DNA from: HRBIN12 sp964447335
Lineage (GTDB): Bacteria; Actinomycetota; UBA4738; HRBIN12
NCBI GenBank assembly: GCA_964447335.1
Contig: CAYUSA010000001.1
Coordinates: 62,001 to 126,000, forward strand
Direction of reading: 5' to 3'
Length of the DNA: 64,000 bases
Position numbers and translations under genes: made by a program. The first letter of the stretch is position 1; every line of letters starts with the position of its first letter. Below are positions 8,104-16,051 of the stretch, in pieces. The notes under the pieces were generated by a model. That model worked only from the letters and a program-made list of their open reading frames with translations, was not told the DNA's origin and made no database searches.

Positions 8104-11100
8104 ATGCGCGTAGATGAGTCCGTGGAAGTGCAACACGTGACGCCCGACCCTGGCAACTCGGCCCCCGAGCCGGGGGCCGGAGCCGGGGGGTCCTCAGCGC
8201 CGCCGGCGCGTCCACCCCGCCCCGGCGTCGCGCGCGTCTGCGCGGCCGTCGCCGCCCTCCTCGGCGGCCTCGTCCTCGTCGGCTGGGCCCTCGGCATCGA
8301 GGTGCTGAGGAGCCCGCTCCCCGGCGAGGTCTCGATGAAGCCCAACACGGCCCTGTCGTTCCTGCTGCTCGGACCTGCGCTCCTCCTGCTCCTCGTCGGG
8401 AGGGCGGAACGCCGCCTTCGCGCCGCCGGAAGGCTCCTGGCCCTTGCTCCCGTGATCGTCTCCCTGCTCACGCTGGCGGAGTACGCGTTCGACCGTGACC
8501 TCGGGATCGACGAGCTGCTGTTCCGCGACACGACGGCCGCGGTTGCCACCGTCGTGCCGGGCAGGCCGGCGCCGTTGACGGCCGTCTGTTTCCTGCTGCT
8601 CGGGTCGGCGCTCCTCGTGCTCGATCGTCGACGCGGCGCAGGTCTCGCGCAGGTGCTCGGATCGGTCGCGGGCTTCGTGGGGCTCCTCGGGCTCCTGCCG
8701 TACCTCTACGGCCTGCGGTCGTCCTCGGGGCTCATCGCGCGCGAGACCCAGATGGCGATGCACACGGCGGTGGCGATGGTCCTCCTCGGAGTGGGCGTGG
8801 TGCTGGCTCGTCCGGATCGGGGGCCGATGGCCTTCGTCGGCAGCGACACGATCGGGGGGAGCCTTGCCCGGCGCCTGCTGCCCGTTGCGGTTGGCCTGCC
8901 CGTCGCCGCCGGCTGGCTGGCCGTGGGGGGCCAGCGCTTGGGGCTGTACGACCCCGGCTTCCGCGTCTCGGTCGTGGCGACCGCGAGCGCTGCCGTCCTC
9001 GCGGTGCTGACGTGGGTGGGGACTCGGTCCGCCCACCGCTCGGACCTCGCACGCAGGCAGGCGGAGCGAACGCGCGTGGACCTGTTCCGCGCCAATCCCA
9101 GCGCCGGGTGGGTCACCCGCATGTCCGATGGTCTGTTCGTCGACGTCAACGAGGCGTTCGCCCAGACCTTCGGCCGGGCCAGGGAAGACCTGATCGGCCG
9201 GACTTCCGTCGAGCTCAACATCTGGGCGGATCTGGGGGAGCGCGAGGCCGTGATGCGGATGCTTCGCGAGCAAGGGACGGTCGAGGGTATGGAAGCGCAC
9301 CTCCGCGACACCAACGGACGTTCGTTCCCCGCCCTGTTCGCGGCGAGGGTCGAGGAGATCGACGGCGAGCCGCACGTCGTGGGCTCGCTCCTGGACATAT
9401 CCGAGCGGAGGCGCGCGGATGAGGAACGGGAACGGTCCGCGAGGCGTCTCGAGGGGCTGAACGCGATCGGTCGCGACATCCTGGGCGCCCGATCGACGGA
9501 AGAAGTGACTCGCGTGGGCCTCGCGCGCCTGCGCGAGCTGGTCCCCTGCATGCGGGCCTCCCTCGCCCGGTTCGACCCGGCGACGCAAGAGCTGGTGATC
9601 CTGGCTCTGGACGCGGAGGGGGAGACCGAGGTCGGGATCGGCGCGCGCTTCCCCCTCACCGCGGCCGGCCCAACGGACAGGCTCCGGCGCGGTGAGATCA
9701 ACCGGATCCCCGACACGCTGGAGGTGCGGGACCCGTCACCGTCGGTGCGTCGATTGATCGAGGAGGGTGTACGGATGTACGCGAACGTACCGATGGTGGC
9801 CGCGGGGGAGCTGATCGGCACCATCAACCTGTCGTCCGCAACGCCGGGCGGATTCGCAGAGGAGGAGCTCGATGCCACCCGGGAGGTGGCCGACCTCCTC
9901 ACCGTGGCGCTGGTGGAGTCGGACCTCCGGGACGAGCTGCGACGGCACGCGGAGGACCTGGAGCAGCGGGTGGCCGAGCGGACCGCGGCTCTGTCCGAGA
10001 GCGAGACCCGCTGCCGGTCGCTCCTGGCCAACGCCCCCGACGGGGTCCTACTCGTCGACCCGGCGGGGGTGATCGCGTTGGCGAACGACACGGCCGCGAC
10101 GCTCTTCGGCTACGAGGTGATCGAGCTTCACGGGCTGCCCGTGGAGGTGCTCGTGCCCGAGTCGCTCTGGGCGACCCACGGGAGGCACCGGGAGGAGTAC
10201 TCCACCGAGCACGTCGCTCGACCCATGGGAACGGGACTTGCGCTCCGCGGACGGCGCAAGGACGGGACGGAGTTCCCCGCCGACATCTCCCTGAACTCGA
10301 TCCTCCCCGACAACGCCCACGGCGGGCCGAGCGCGATCGCATTCGTTCGGGACGTCACGGAGCGGGAGCGGATCGAGGAGGCGATCGTCGCGGCCAAGGA
10401 GGAGGCCGAACGGGCGAACCGGGCCAAGGACGAGTTCCTCTCGCGGATGAGCCACGAGCTCCGCACGCCGTTGAACGCGGTCCTCGGGTTCGCCCAGGTG
10501 CTCGAGATGGAGGATCTACCGCCCGAGCAGCACGACAGCGTCCGGCAGATCCGCATGGGAGGGCAACACCTGCTCGAGCTGATCAACGAGGTCCTGGACA
10601 TCTCGCGGGTCGCGACCGGGGATCTCTCGCTCTCGCTCGAGCCGGTCGGGGTGAGCGAGACGCTCCGCGACGTCGTCGACCTCGCCCAGCCGCTCGCCGC
10701 CGACCGGGGCATCACGCTGCGGCTGGAGGATGCCAGCGGGCTCCACGTCCTGGCCGACCGCCAGCGGCTCAAGCAGGTCCTGTTCAATCTGCTCTCCAAC
10801 GCGATCAAGTACAACCGCGAGGGGGGCAGTGTGGACGTCTCCTGGGCCGAGGCGCCGGAGGGGAAGCTCCGGATCCACGTCACCGACACGGGTCCCGGGA
10901 TCCCCCCCGAGCGGATGGGGCAGGTGTTCGTCTCCTTCGACCGTCTGGGGGCCGAGGCGGGCGGCGTCGAGGGGACCGGCCTCGGGCTGTCCTTGTCGAA
11001 GGCCCTGGCCGAGGGGATGGGGGGAACGCTCGAGGTGAAGAGCGAGGTGGGGGCCGGCTCGGTCTTCACGGTCGAGCTGCCGCTCGCCGAGCCGCCCGAC

Positions 11101-11535
11101 CAGCGCTACGAGCGGGAGCCCCGTGAGCACGACCGGATGGAGGAGCGCGGGCAGGCCCGGACCGTGCTGTACGTGGAGGACGACCTGTCCAACCTCCGGC
11201 TGATCGAACGGATCCTCGACCGACGGCCGGGGGTCCGCCTGCTGACCGCGATGCAGGGGCGCCTCGGGATCGAGCTCGCCCGAAAGCACAAGCCGGACCT
11301 CATCCTGCTCGACCTGCACCTGCCGGACATCGGCGGGGAGGAAGCGCTCCGCTGGCTCCGGGGAGATCCCGCCACGGCGGGCATCCCCGTCGTCGTGATC
11401 TCGGCGGATGCCACCCAAGCCCAGATCGAGACGCTGCTCGCCGCGGGGGCGCGTGAGTTCGTGACCAAGCCGATCGACGTGAAGCGGTTCCTGCAGGTCG
11501 TGGACGACGTGTTGCGAGGGCCCGAGGATGGGTGA
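8104..11535 (+). CDS. Hybrid sensor histidine kinase (8 TM, PAS, GAF, PAS, HisKA, HATPase, REC)
   Basis: A 1143-residue hybrid kinase. Order: Pro/Gly-rich cytosolic N-terminus; about eight membrane segments (residues 43-306); PAS (about 326-445); GAF (about 450-610); coiled coil and second PAS (about 635-765); HisKA with RMSHELRTPLNAVLGF and His784; HATPase with LFNLLSNAIKYN and TGLGLSLSKALAEG (about 885-995); receiver with YVEDDLSNLR and Asp1070 in LILLDLHLPD. All catalytic residues are present, so it should autophosphorylate and relay to its own receiver. The ATG overlaps a TACCAT hexamer at 8100-8105; GTG 8122 could be the real start. It overlaps the next kinase by 8 bp. Confidence 0.9.
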   Translation: MRVDESVEVQHVTPDPGNSAPEPGAGAGGSSAPPARPPRPGVARVCAAVAALLGGLVLVGWALGIEVLRSPLPGEVSMKPNTALSFLLLGPALLLLLVGRAERRLRAAGRLLALAPVIVSLLTLAEYAFDRDLGIDELLFRDTTAAVATVVPGRPAPLTAVCFLLLGSALLVLDRRRGAGLAQVLGSVAGFVGLLGLLPYLYGLRSSSGLIARETQMAMHTAVAMVLLGVGVVLARPDRGPMAFVGSDTIGGSLARRLLPVAVGLPVAAGWLAVGGQRLGLYDPGFRVSVVATASAAVLAVLTWVGTRSAHRSDLARRQAERTRVDLFRANPSAGWVTRMSDGLFVDVNEAFAQTFGRAREDLIGRTSVELNIWADLGEREAVMRMLREQGTVEGMEAHLRDTNGRSFPALFAARVEEIDGEPHVVGSLLDISERRRADEERERSARRLEGLNAIGRDILGARSTEEVTRVGLARLRELVPCMRASLARFDPATQELVILALDAEGETEVGIGARFPLTAAGPTDRLRRGEINRIPDTLEVRDPSPSVRRLIEEGVRMYANVPMVAAGELIGTINLSSATPGGFAEEELDATREVADLLTVALVESDLRDELRRHAEDLEQRVAERTAALSESETRCRSLLANAPDGVLLVDPAGVIALANDTAATLFGYEVIELHGLPVEVLVPESLWATHGRHREEYSTEHVARPMGTGLALRGRRKDGTEFPADISLNSILPDNAHGGPSAIAFVRDVTERERIEEAIVAAKEEAERANRAKDEFLSRMSHELRTPLNAVLGFAQVLEMEDLPPEQHDSVRQIRMGGQHLLELINEVLDISRVATGDLSLSLEPVGVSETLRDVVDLAQPLAADRGITLRLEDASGLHVLADRQRLKQVLFNLLSNAIKYNREGGSVDVSWAEAPEGKLRIHVTDTGPGIPPERMGQVFVSFDRLGAEAGGVEGTGLGLSLSKALAEGMGGTLEVKSEVGAGSVFTVELPLAEPPDQRYEREPREHDRMEERGQARTVLYVEDDLSNLRLIERILDRRPGVRLLTAMQGRLGIELARKHKPDLILLDLHLPDIGGEEALRWLRGDPATAGIPVVVISADATQAQIETLLAAGAREFVTKPIDVKRFLQVVDDVLRGPEDG

Positions 11536-13870
11536 GGCGGCAGAGCGACCGTCGACCGCGAGGGATCGCCTTTGGCGGTGGTACCTGGGATCGGTCTTGT
11601 TCTTGGCGGTGCTCTTCGTCCCGCTGCGGGGATCCGACCGGGCGGTCGCCATCCTCAGCGTCGGAGGGATCACCTCGATGCTCGTGGCCATCCCGGTGGG
11701 GCTCCGTCTCCACCGTCCGGCCGACGTGCGGCCCTGGTACGTGATCCTCGCCGGGATGGCGGGGTCCGTCGTCACGAACGCGATCTCGTACTCGGCGAAC
11801 ACCCGGGCCGCCACGCCGGCGTACCCCTCCGTCGTGGACGTCCTCTACGTCGGAGCGTACGTCGTCGTCGTCGCGGGGTTCGCGCTGTTCGTTCGCGCGA
11901 AGATCGCACGGGGTGACCGGGACGGCTTCATCGACGCTCTGATCGTGACCGCGGGGCTGGGGGTGCTGTCCTTCGTCCTCCTGATCGATCCGTACCTGGA
12001 CGACGCGAACCTTTCCGCTGTGGCCCGCGCGACGTCCATGTCCCACCCGCTCCTCGAGCTCGCGCTCCTGGGTATCGCCGCACGCCTCGTATTCCTGCCG
12101 GGGAGGAGGCCCGTCGCGCTCTGGTTCGTCTGCCTGTACGCCGCCCTGTCGTTCGCCGGAGACGCCGTCTACGGCGTCCAGGTCCGGGCCGAGACCTTCT
12201 CGTTCGAGAGCGGGGCCAACGCGCTCTGGATCGCCTCGTTCGCTTTCTTCGGCGCCGGTGCGCTCCACCCGTCGATGCGGGAGCTGACGGAGCGCCGCAG
12301 AGGAGCCGTGTCGGGGAACGGGACGGCCCGACTGGTGGCCTTGGGGGTCATGGCGATGCTGGGCCCCGCGACGTTGGCGATCGGCTGGGGCCATGCCTCT
12401 GGGCACTTCCGTCAGGTTGGCGCGATCTCTGCGGCCGTGGTCGCCCTGGTCCTCGGCCGCATGTGGATGCTGACCGTGGGCCTCGAGACGCACCGCAGGG
12501 CCCAGCAGGCGCTCAGAGAGAGCGAGGAGCGGTCCCGGCGCCTGTCGGACGCGACCTTCGAGGGGGTCATCGTGATCGCGGACGGGAGGATCGTCGAGGC
12601 GAACCGGGCGTTCCTCGAGATGTTGGGGCTGGAAGCCGAGCAGGTGGTGGGCCTGGCTCCGGAGGAGCTGATAGCGCCCGAGTCCGTCCCGACGATCTAC
12701 GAGCACCTGCGCTCCGGGACCGAGGAGCCGTGGGAGATGGAGGTCGTTCTCCGTAACGACCGCCGGATGTGGCACGAGTCGAGGGCGAGCACCATCCCCT
12801 ATGGCGGGTCGGAGGCGCGGGTGATCTCGATCCGCGACATCACGGAGCGGAGGCGCGTGGACGCCGCGCTCCGGGAGAGCGAGCAGCGGTTCCGGACCTT
12901 GTTCGAGACGGCGCTCGACGCGATCGTGGTCATCGATGCTGAAAGCACGATCGTTCAGGCGAACCCGGCCGCTTCCGAGCTCGTCGGGGTCTCGACCGAC
13001 CGGATGGTCGGACGCGGCTTCGGGGGGCTCATCGCCCCCGGCTTCGACGCCGACGCCGCACGGGAGACCGCCCACGGGATCGAGGGGTTCCGCGTGGACA
13101 TCCCGATCGTGGCGGCCGATGGGACCGAGCGAAAGGTGGAGGCCACCGCCGGCCTGCTCCCCGACGGGAACCTGGTGATCGTCGCCAGGGACGTCTCCGA
13201 GCGCCGGCGTGCCGAGGAGGAGCTCCGCCGGGCGGAGGACCGATACCGCTCGCTGGTGGAGCGGCTCCCCGGCGCCGTGTACGTGGATGTTCCCGAGGGC
13301 GGCTTGGCCGGGTACACGTCGGTCTTCATCAGCCCCCAGGCCGAGACCCTTCACGGCTACGCGCCGGAGGAGTTCCTGGCCGATCCCGATCTCTGGCCCC
13401 GGATCCTTCATCCCGAGGACCGCGAGCGGGCCCTGGAGGCCGACGCTCGTCACTGGAAGACCGGCGAGCCCCTGGACCAGGAGTTCCGCGTGATCGCCAA
13501 GGACGGCCGGGTGGTGTGGGTCCGGGACCGGGCCGTCCTGTTGCGCGACGACCAGGGCCGGGCCCTGATGTCCCAGGGGTTCCTGACGGACATGACGGAC
13601 CAGAAGGAGGCGGAGACCCTGCGCGACGCCAGGGACGAGGCCGAGCGCGACAACCGGGTGAGAAGCGAGTTCCTGTCGCGCATGAGTCACGAGCTCCGGA
13701 CGCCGCTGAACGCCATCCTCGGGTTCGGCCAGGTGCTGGAATCATCGTCCCTCGCGCCGGAGGACCGCGACAGCGTGGAGCGGATCATGGAGGGCGGCCG
13801 CCGGCTGCTCGAGCTGGTCGACGACCTGCTCGAGATCTCGCGGACCGGCGGCGGCGCGGGGCGGGGCTAG
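11528..13870 (+). CDS. Truncated PAS sensor kinase lacking its ATPase domain
   Basis: A 780-residue protein with an eight-segment membrane module (residues about 15-260, ending GALHPSM), three PAS domains (about 335-440, 455-560, 573-690) and a HisKA domain with RMSHELRTPLNAILGFGQVL and His721. Translation stops about 55 residues after the histidine with a Gly-rich tail (TGGGAGRG). The HATPase domain is absent, so it cannot autophosphorylate alone. A receiver C-terminal scrap lies just downstream in another frame (13890-13973), so this is best read as a hybrid kinase that lost its ATPase and most of its receiver by internal deletion. It might still act as a sensor or phosphotransfer partner of the kinase it overlaps upstream. 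Confidence 0.82.
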   Translation: MGEAAERPSTARDRLWRWYLGSVLFLAVLFVPLRGSDRAVAILSVGGITSMLVAIPVGLRLHRPADVRPWYVILAGMAGSVVTNAISYSANTRAATPAYPSVVDVLYVGAYVVVVAGFALFVRAKIARGDRDGFIDALIVTAGLGVLSFVLLIDPYLDDANLSAVARATSMSHPLLELALLGIAARLVFLPGRRPVALWFVCLYAALSFAGDAVYGVQVRAETFSFESGANALWIASFAFFGAGALHPSMRELTERRRGAVSGNGTARLVALGVMAMLGPATLAIGWGHASGHFRQVGAISAAVVALVLGRMWMLTVGLETHRRAQQALRESEERSRRLSDATFEGVIVIADGRIVEANRAFLEMLGLEAEQVVGLAPEELIAPESVPTIYEHLRSGTEEPWEMEVVLRNDRRMWHESRASTIPYGGSEARVISIRDITERRRVDAALRESEQRFRTLFETALDAIVVIDAESTIVQANPAASELVGVSTDRMVGRGFGGLIAPGFDADAARETAHGIEGFRVDIPIVAADGTERKVEATAGLLPDGNLVIVARDVSERRRAEEELRRAEDRYRSLVERLPGAVYVDVPEGGLAGYTSVFISPQAETLHGYAPEEFLADPDLWPRILHPEDRERALEADARHWKTGEPLDQEFRVIAKDGRVVWVRDRAVLLRDDQGRALMSQGFLTDMTDQKEAETLRDARDEAERDNRVRSEFLSRMSHELRTPLNAILGFGQVLESSSLAPEDRDSVERIMEGGRRLLELVDDLLEISRTGGGAGRG

Positions 13871-13889
13871 CACGGCCTGTACGGACGGC

Positions 13890-13973
13890 GGGACGCCCGG
13901 CGCCTACCTCACGAAGCCGTTCGACGTGAAGCGATCCCTGGGCGTCGTCGGAGGTTCCCTCGGGGGCGCGTAG
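13890..13973 (+). pseudogene. Receiver-domain C-terminal remnant of the truncated kinase
   Basis: In a frame different from the preceding kinase, GAYLTKPFDVKRSLGVV followed by a stop at 13971-13973 matches the end of a CheY-like receiver. The intact hybrid kinase upstream has AREFVTKPIDVKRFLQVV at the same place. It marks the original 3' end of the gene at 11528. Confidence 0.7.
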
Positions 13974-13983
13974 GGCCGAGTCC

Positions 13984-15186
13984 TCACCCGGCGCCCGGCG
14001 CTGAGCCCTCGGCGGGAGCCACGAGCCCACCGCCCGAGGTCGCGGTCGCCGGGACCCAGCACTCGACCGTCGTACCCTTCCCGGGCGCCGTGTCGACGCG
14101 CCACCAGCCCCCTGCGAGCTCGGCGCGTTCTCGCATCGCCTTGAGCCCGAGGTGGTGCGAGGTGAGCGACGGGGGTCGCTCGGGGTCGAAGCCCCTGCCG
14201 TCGTCTCGGACCGTGAGGCGGAATCCGTGGTCCGCCTCCTCCACCTCCACGGTGACGCTGGTGGCGCGTGCGTGCTTCGCCACGTTCGCGAGCGCCTCCT
14301 GCGCGATCCGGTACAAGAGCGTGCGCACCCCCAGCTCCGGTTCCTCCGTGATCCGCCGCTCGACGCGCCAGGTCCACCCGGTGTCGGGGGGCGTGCGCTC
14401 GAGGTACTCGGAGAGCGCCTCCGCCAGGCCACCCGAGTCGAGCGCGGAGGGGTGCAGCTCGAAGAGCATGCGTCGGAGCCGGTCCATGGCTTGATGCACG
14501 ATCGCCTCGGTCGTCGCGAGCTCCGCGGCCTCCTCGGTCCCCTCGAGCTTGTCGCGGAGCATCTGGAGGCGCAGCACGGCCGCGACCATGGCCTGCACCG
14601 GGTCGTCGTGGATGTTGTACGCGATGCGCCGCTGCTCGTCCTCCTGCGCCGCCACGAGGCGCGCGAGGAGCAGCCGGCGCGTGTCCTGGGACGCCCGGAG
14701 GTCCCGCAGGGCATCCGAGAGCTCGGCGGTCCGCTCCTCGACCAGCTGCTCCAGGTGCTCGGCGTGCAAGCGAACCTGGAGATGCAGGTCCCGCGTATGG
14801 AGCAGGTTCCGGATCCGAAGGACGGCCTCGACGGCATCGAACGGCTTGGTCAGGAAATCCGAGGCCCCAGCCGCGAGGGCCTTCCGCTTCGCCGCCTCCG
14901 TCACGTCCGCCGTCAGGACCAGCACCGGGAGGAAGTCCTCGGCCGGGACGACCTGGTGGAGGCCCTCGAGGATCTGGTGCCCGCTGACGTGGGGCATCAG
15001 CAGGTCGAGGAGGACGATGTCCGGCTGCCACTCGCGCACGAGCGGGATCGCCTCGCGCGCGTCGGTCGTCCCGTGCACGTGCGGGAACCCGGCTCCGTAC
15101 AGCAATCGCTCGAGCAGGCGGACGTTCGGTTCCTCGTCGTCCACGATCAAGATCCGGTGGTCCGTCGGCGCGGTGGTCTCCGTCAT
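13984..15186 (-). CDS. Receiver-histidine kinase fusion (REC-HisKA_3-HATPase)
   Basis: A 400-residue soluble protein. The N-terminal receiver (residues 10-125) has VDDEEPNVRLLERLL, Asp61 in VLLDLLMP and the Lys of FLTKPFD. A coiled coil (about 135-175) leads to a HisKA_3 domain with RRIAYNIHDDPVQAM and His193, then an ATPase with LYRIAQEALANVAKHA and VRDDGRGFDPE. No membrane segment is present, so input must come from another kinase through the receiver. It runs opposite to the two flanking + strand kinase groups, and its start is 3 bp from the stop of a decayed receiver on the same strand, suggesting a former operon. Confidence 0.88.
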   Translation of the reverse strand: MTETTAPTDHRILIVDDEEPNVRLLERLLYGAGFPHVHGTTDAREAIPLVREWQPDIVLLDLLMPHVSGHQILEGLHQVVPAEDFLPVLVLTADVTEAAKRKALAAGASDFLTKPFDAVEAVLRIRNLLHTRDLHLQVRLHAEHLEQLVEERTAELSDALRDLRASQDTRRLLLARLVAAQEDEQRRIAYNIHDDPVQAMVAAVLRLQMLRDKLEGTEEAAELATTEAIVHQAMDRLRRMLFELHPSALDSGGLAEALSEYLERTPPDTGWTWRVERRITEEPELGVRTLLYRIAQEALANVAKHARATSVTVEVEEADHGFRLTVRDDGRGFDPERPPSLTSHHLGLKAMRERAELAGGWWRVDTAPGKGTTVECWVPATATSGGGLVAPAEGSAPGAG

Positions 15187-15199
15187 GGTCGGTCCTCCT

Positions 15200-15806
15200 T
15201 CATCCGGCGTCGGCGAGGGTCTGGTCGAGGAGCTTGAGGAACCGCGCGACGTCGAGCGGTTTCGTCATGCATCCGCGAGCGCCCGCGGCGACCAGCCGCT
15301 CCAGCTTGCTCCGGGTCGTGTCCGCGGTGAGCACGACCATCGAGGATGTGAGCGGTCTCCGGTTCCTCCAGCAGCTTCGAGAGCACGAGCTCTCCCGACA
15401 TGTCGGGCAGGCGCAGGTCCAGGAGCACGAGGTCGGGGCGGGTCGTGCGCAGGTGTCGATGCCCAGCGCGCCCGAGGTGACGGCGAGCAGGTGGATGTGT
15501 GGGCGCCGCGTGAGGACCTTCTCGAGCAGCTTGACGTTCGTCGGGTTGTCCTCGATGTAGACGATGGTGGCCGGCCCGTCTCGGGAGCGCCTGGAACGCC
15601 TTGAGCGCCGGTGTCCTCTTGGGGGCCTCCAGGAGGTCGATGCGGAAGCTCGTCCCCCGGCCGGGCACGCTGCTGACGCGGATCGTCCCACCTGTGGCCT
15701 CGACGAGACGCTTCGTGAGCGCGAGGCCGAGGCCAGCGCCGCGAACCGGGCCCGTCTCGGCGCCGAGCCGCTCGAAGGGGGAGACCTGAGCGACAGGTCC
15801 CGCCAT
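15200..15806 (-). pseudogene. Frameshifted relic of a hybrid histidine kinase (HATPase end plus receiver)
   Basis: Reading the minus strand, the C-terminal half of a HATPase domain (PFERLGAETG, GAGLGLALTKRLVEATGG, about 15785-15582) is followed by a receiver split over two frames. TIVYIEDNPTNVKLLEKVL (about 15575-15450) and MVVLTADTTRSKLERLVAAG with CMTKPLDVARFLKLL (15345-15200) are in one frame. RTTRPDLVLLDLRLPDMSGE (about 15452-15342), with the phospho-acceptor Asp, is in the other. At least three indels are needed near 15580, 15453 and 15343. The ATPase N box, HisKA and all sensor domains are missing. Nothing gene-like is seen from 15807 to about 16010. Confidence 0.75.
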
Positions 15807-16012
15807 GCGGAACGCAACTGCACACGCCCTCCTCTCTCTTCGCGGGCGCGGGATGTCGTTCCCGAGGACGCAACCCTAGCGCTTGGTTCCCCGGCTGCGA
15901 ATAAGCCGAAGGTCACAGGTCTGCCGTCCCCTTTCCGGGTGATGCTCGATCCCGGGCGGGCCCCCACCGGCGTGAGCGACCCCGGGCTCCCGAGACGGCG
16001 CGGGCCGTGGGT

Positions 16013-16018
16013 GATAAT
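16013..16018 (+). promoter_or_regulatory. -10-like box before the kinase/LuxR regulator pair
   Basis: GATAAT, close to TATAAT and preceded by TG, predicts transcription from about 16025. This lies downstream of the GTG at 16007 and so favours the TTG start at 16052. Confidence 0.4.
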
Positions 16019-16035
16019 GACCGTCCGGGACGGTC
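16019..16035. promoter_or_regulatory. 17-bp palindrome, possible operator
   Basis: GACCGTCC and GGACGGTC are perfect inverted copies around one G. The site starts directly after the -10-like box and spans the predicted transcription start, a typical position for a repressor operator. In RNA it could also form a 6 bp stem with a 5 nt loop. Confidence 0.45.
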
Positions 16036-16051
16036 TCTCCAGGAGGGTCGG

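Noticed and set aside
15807..16006. Possible remaining 5' part of the decayed kinase
   Set aside because: All three minus-strand frames were read; none shows HisKA or ATPase N-box motifs, so this stretch is called non-coding.
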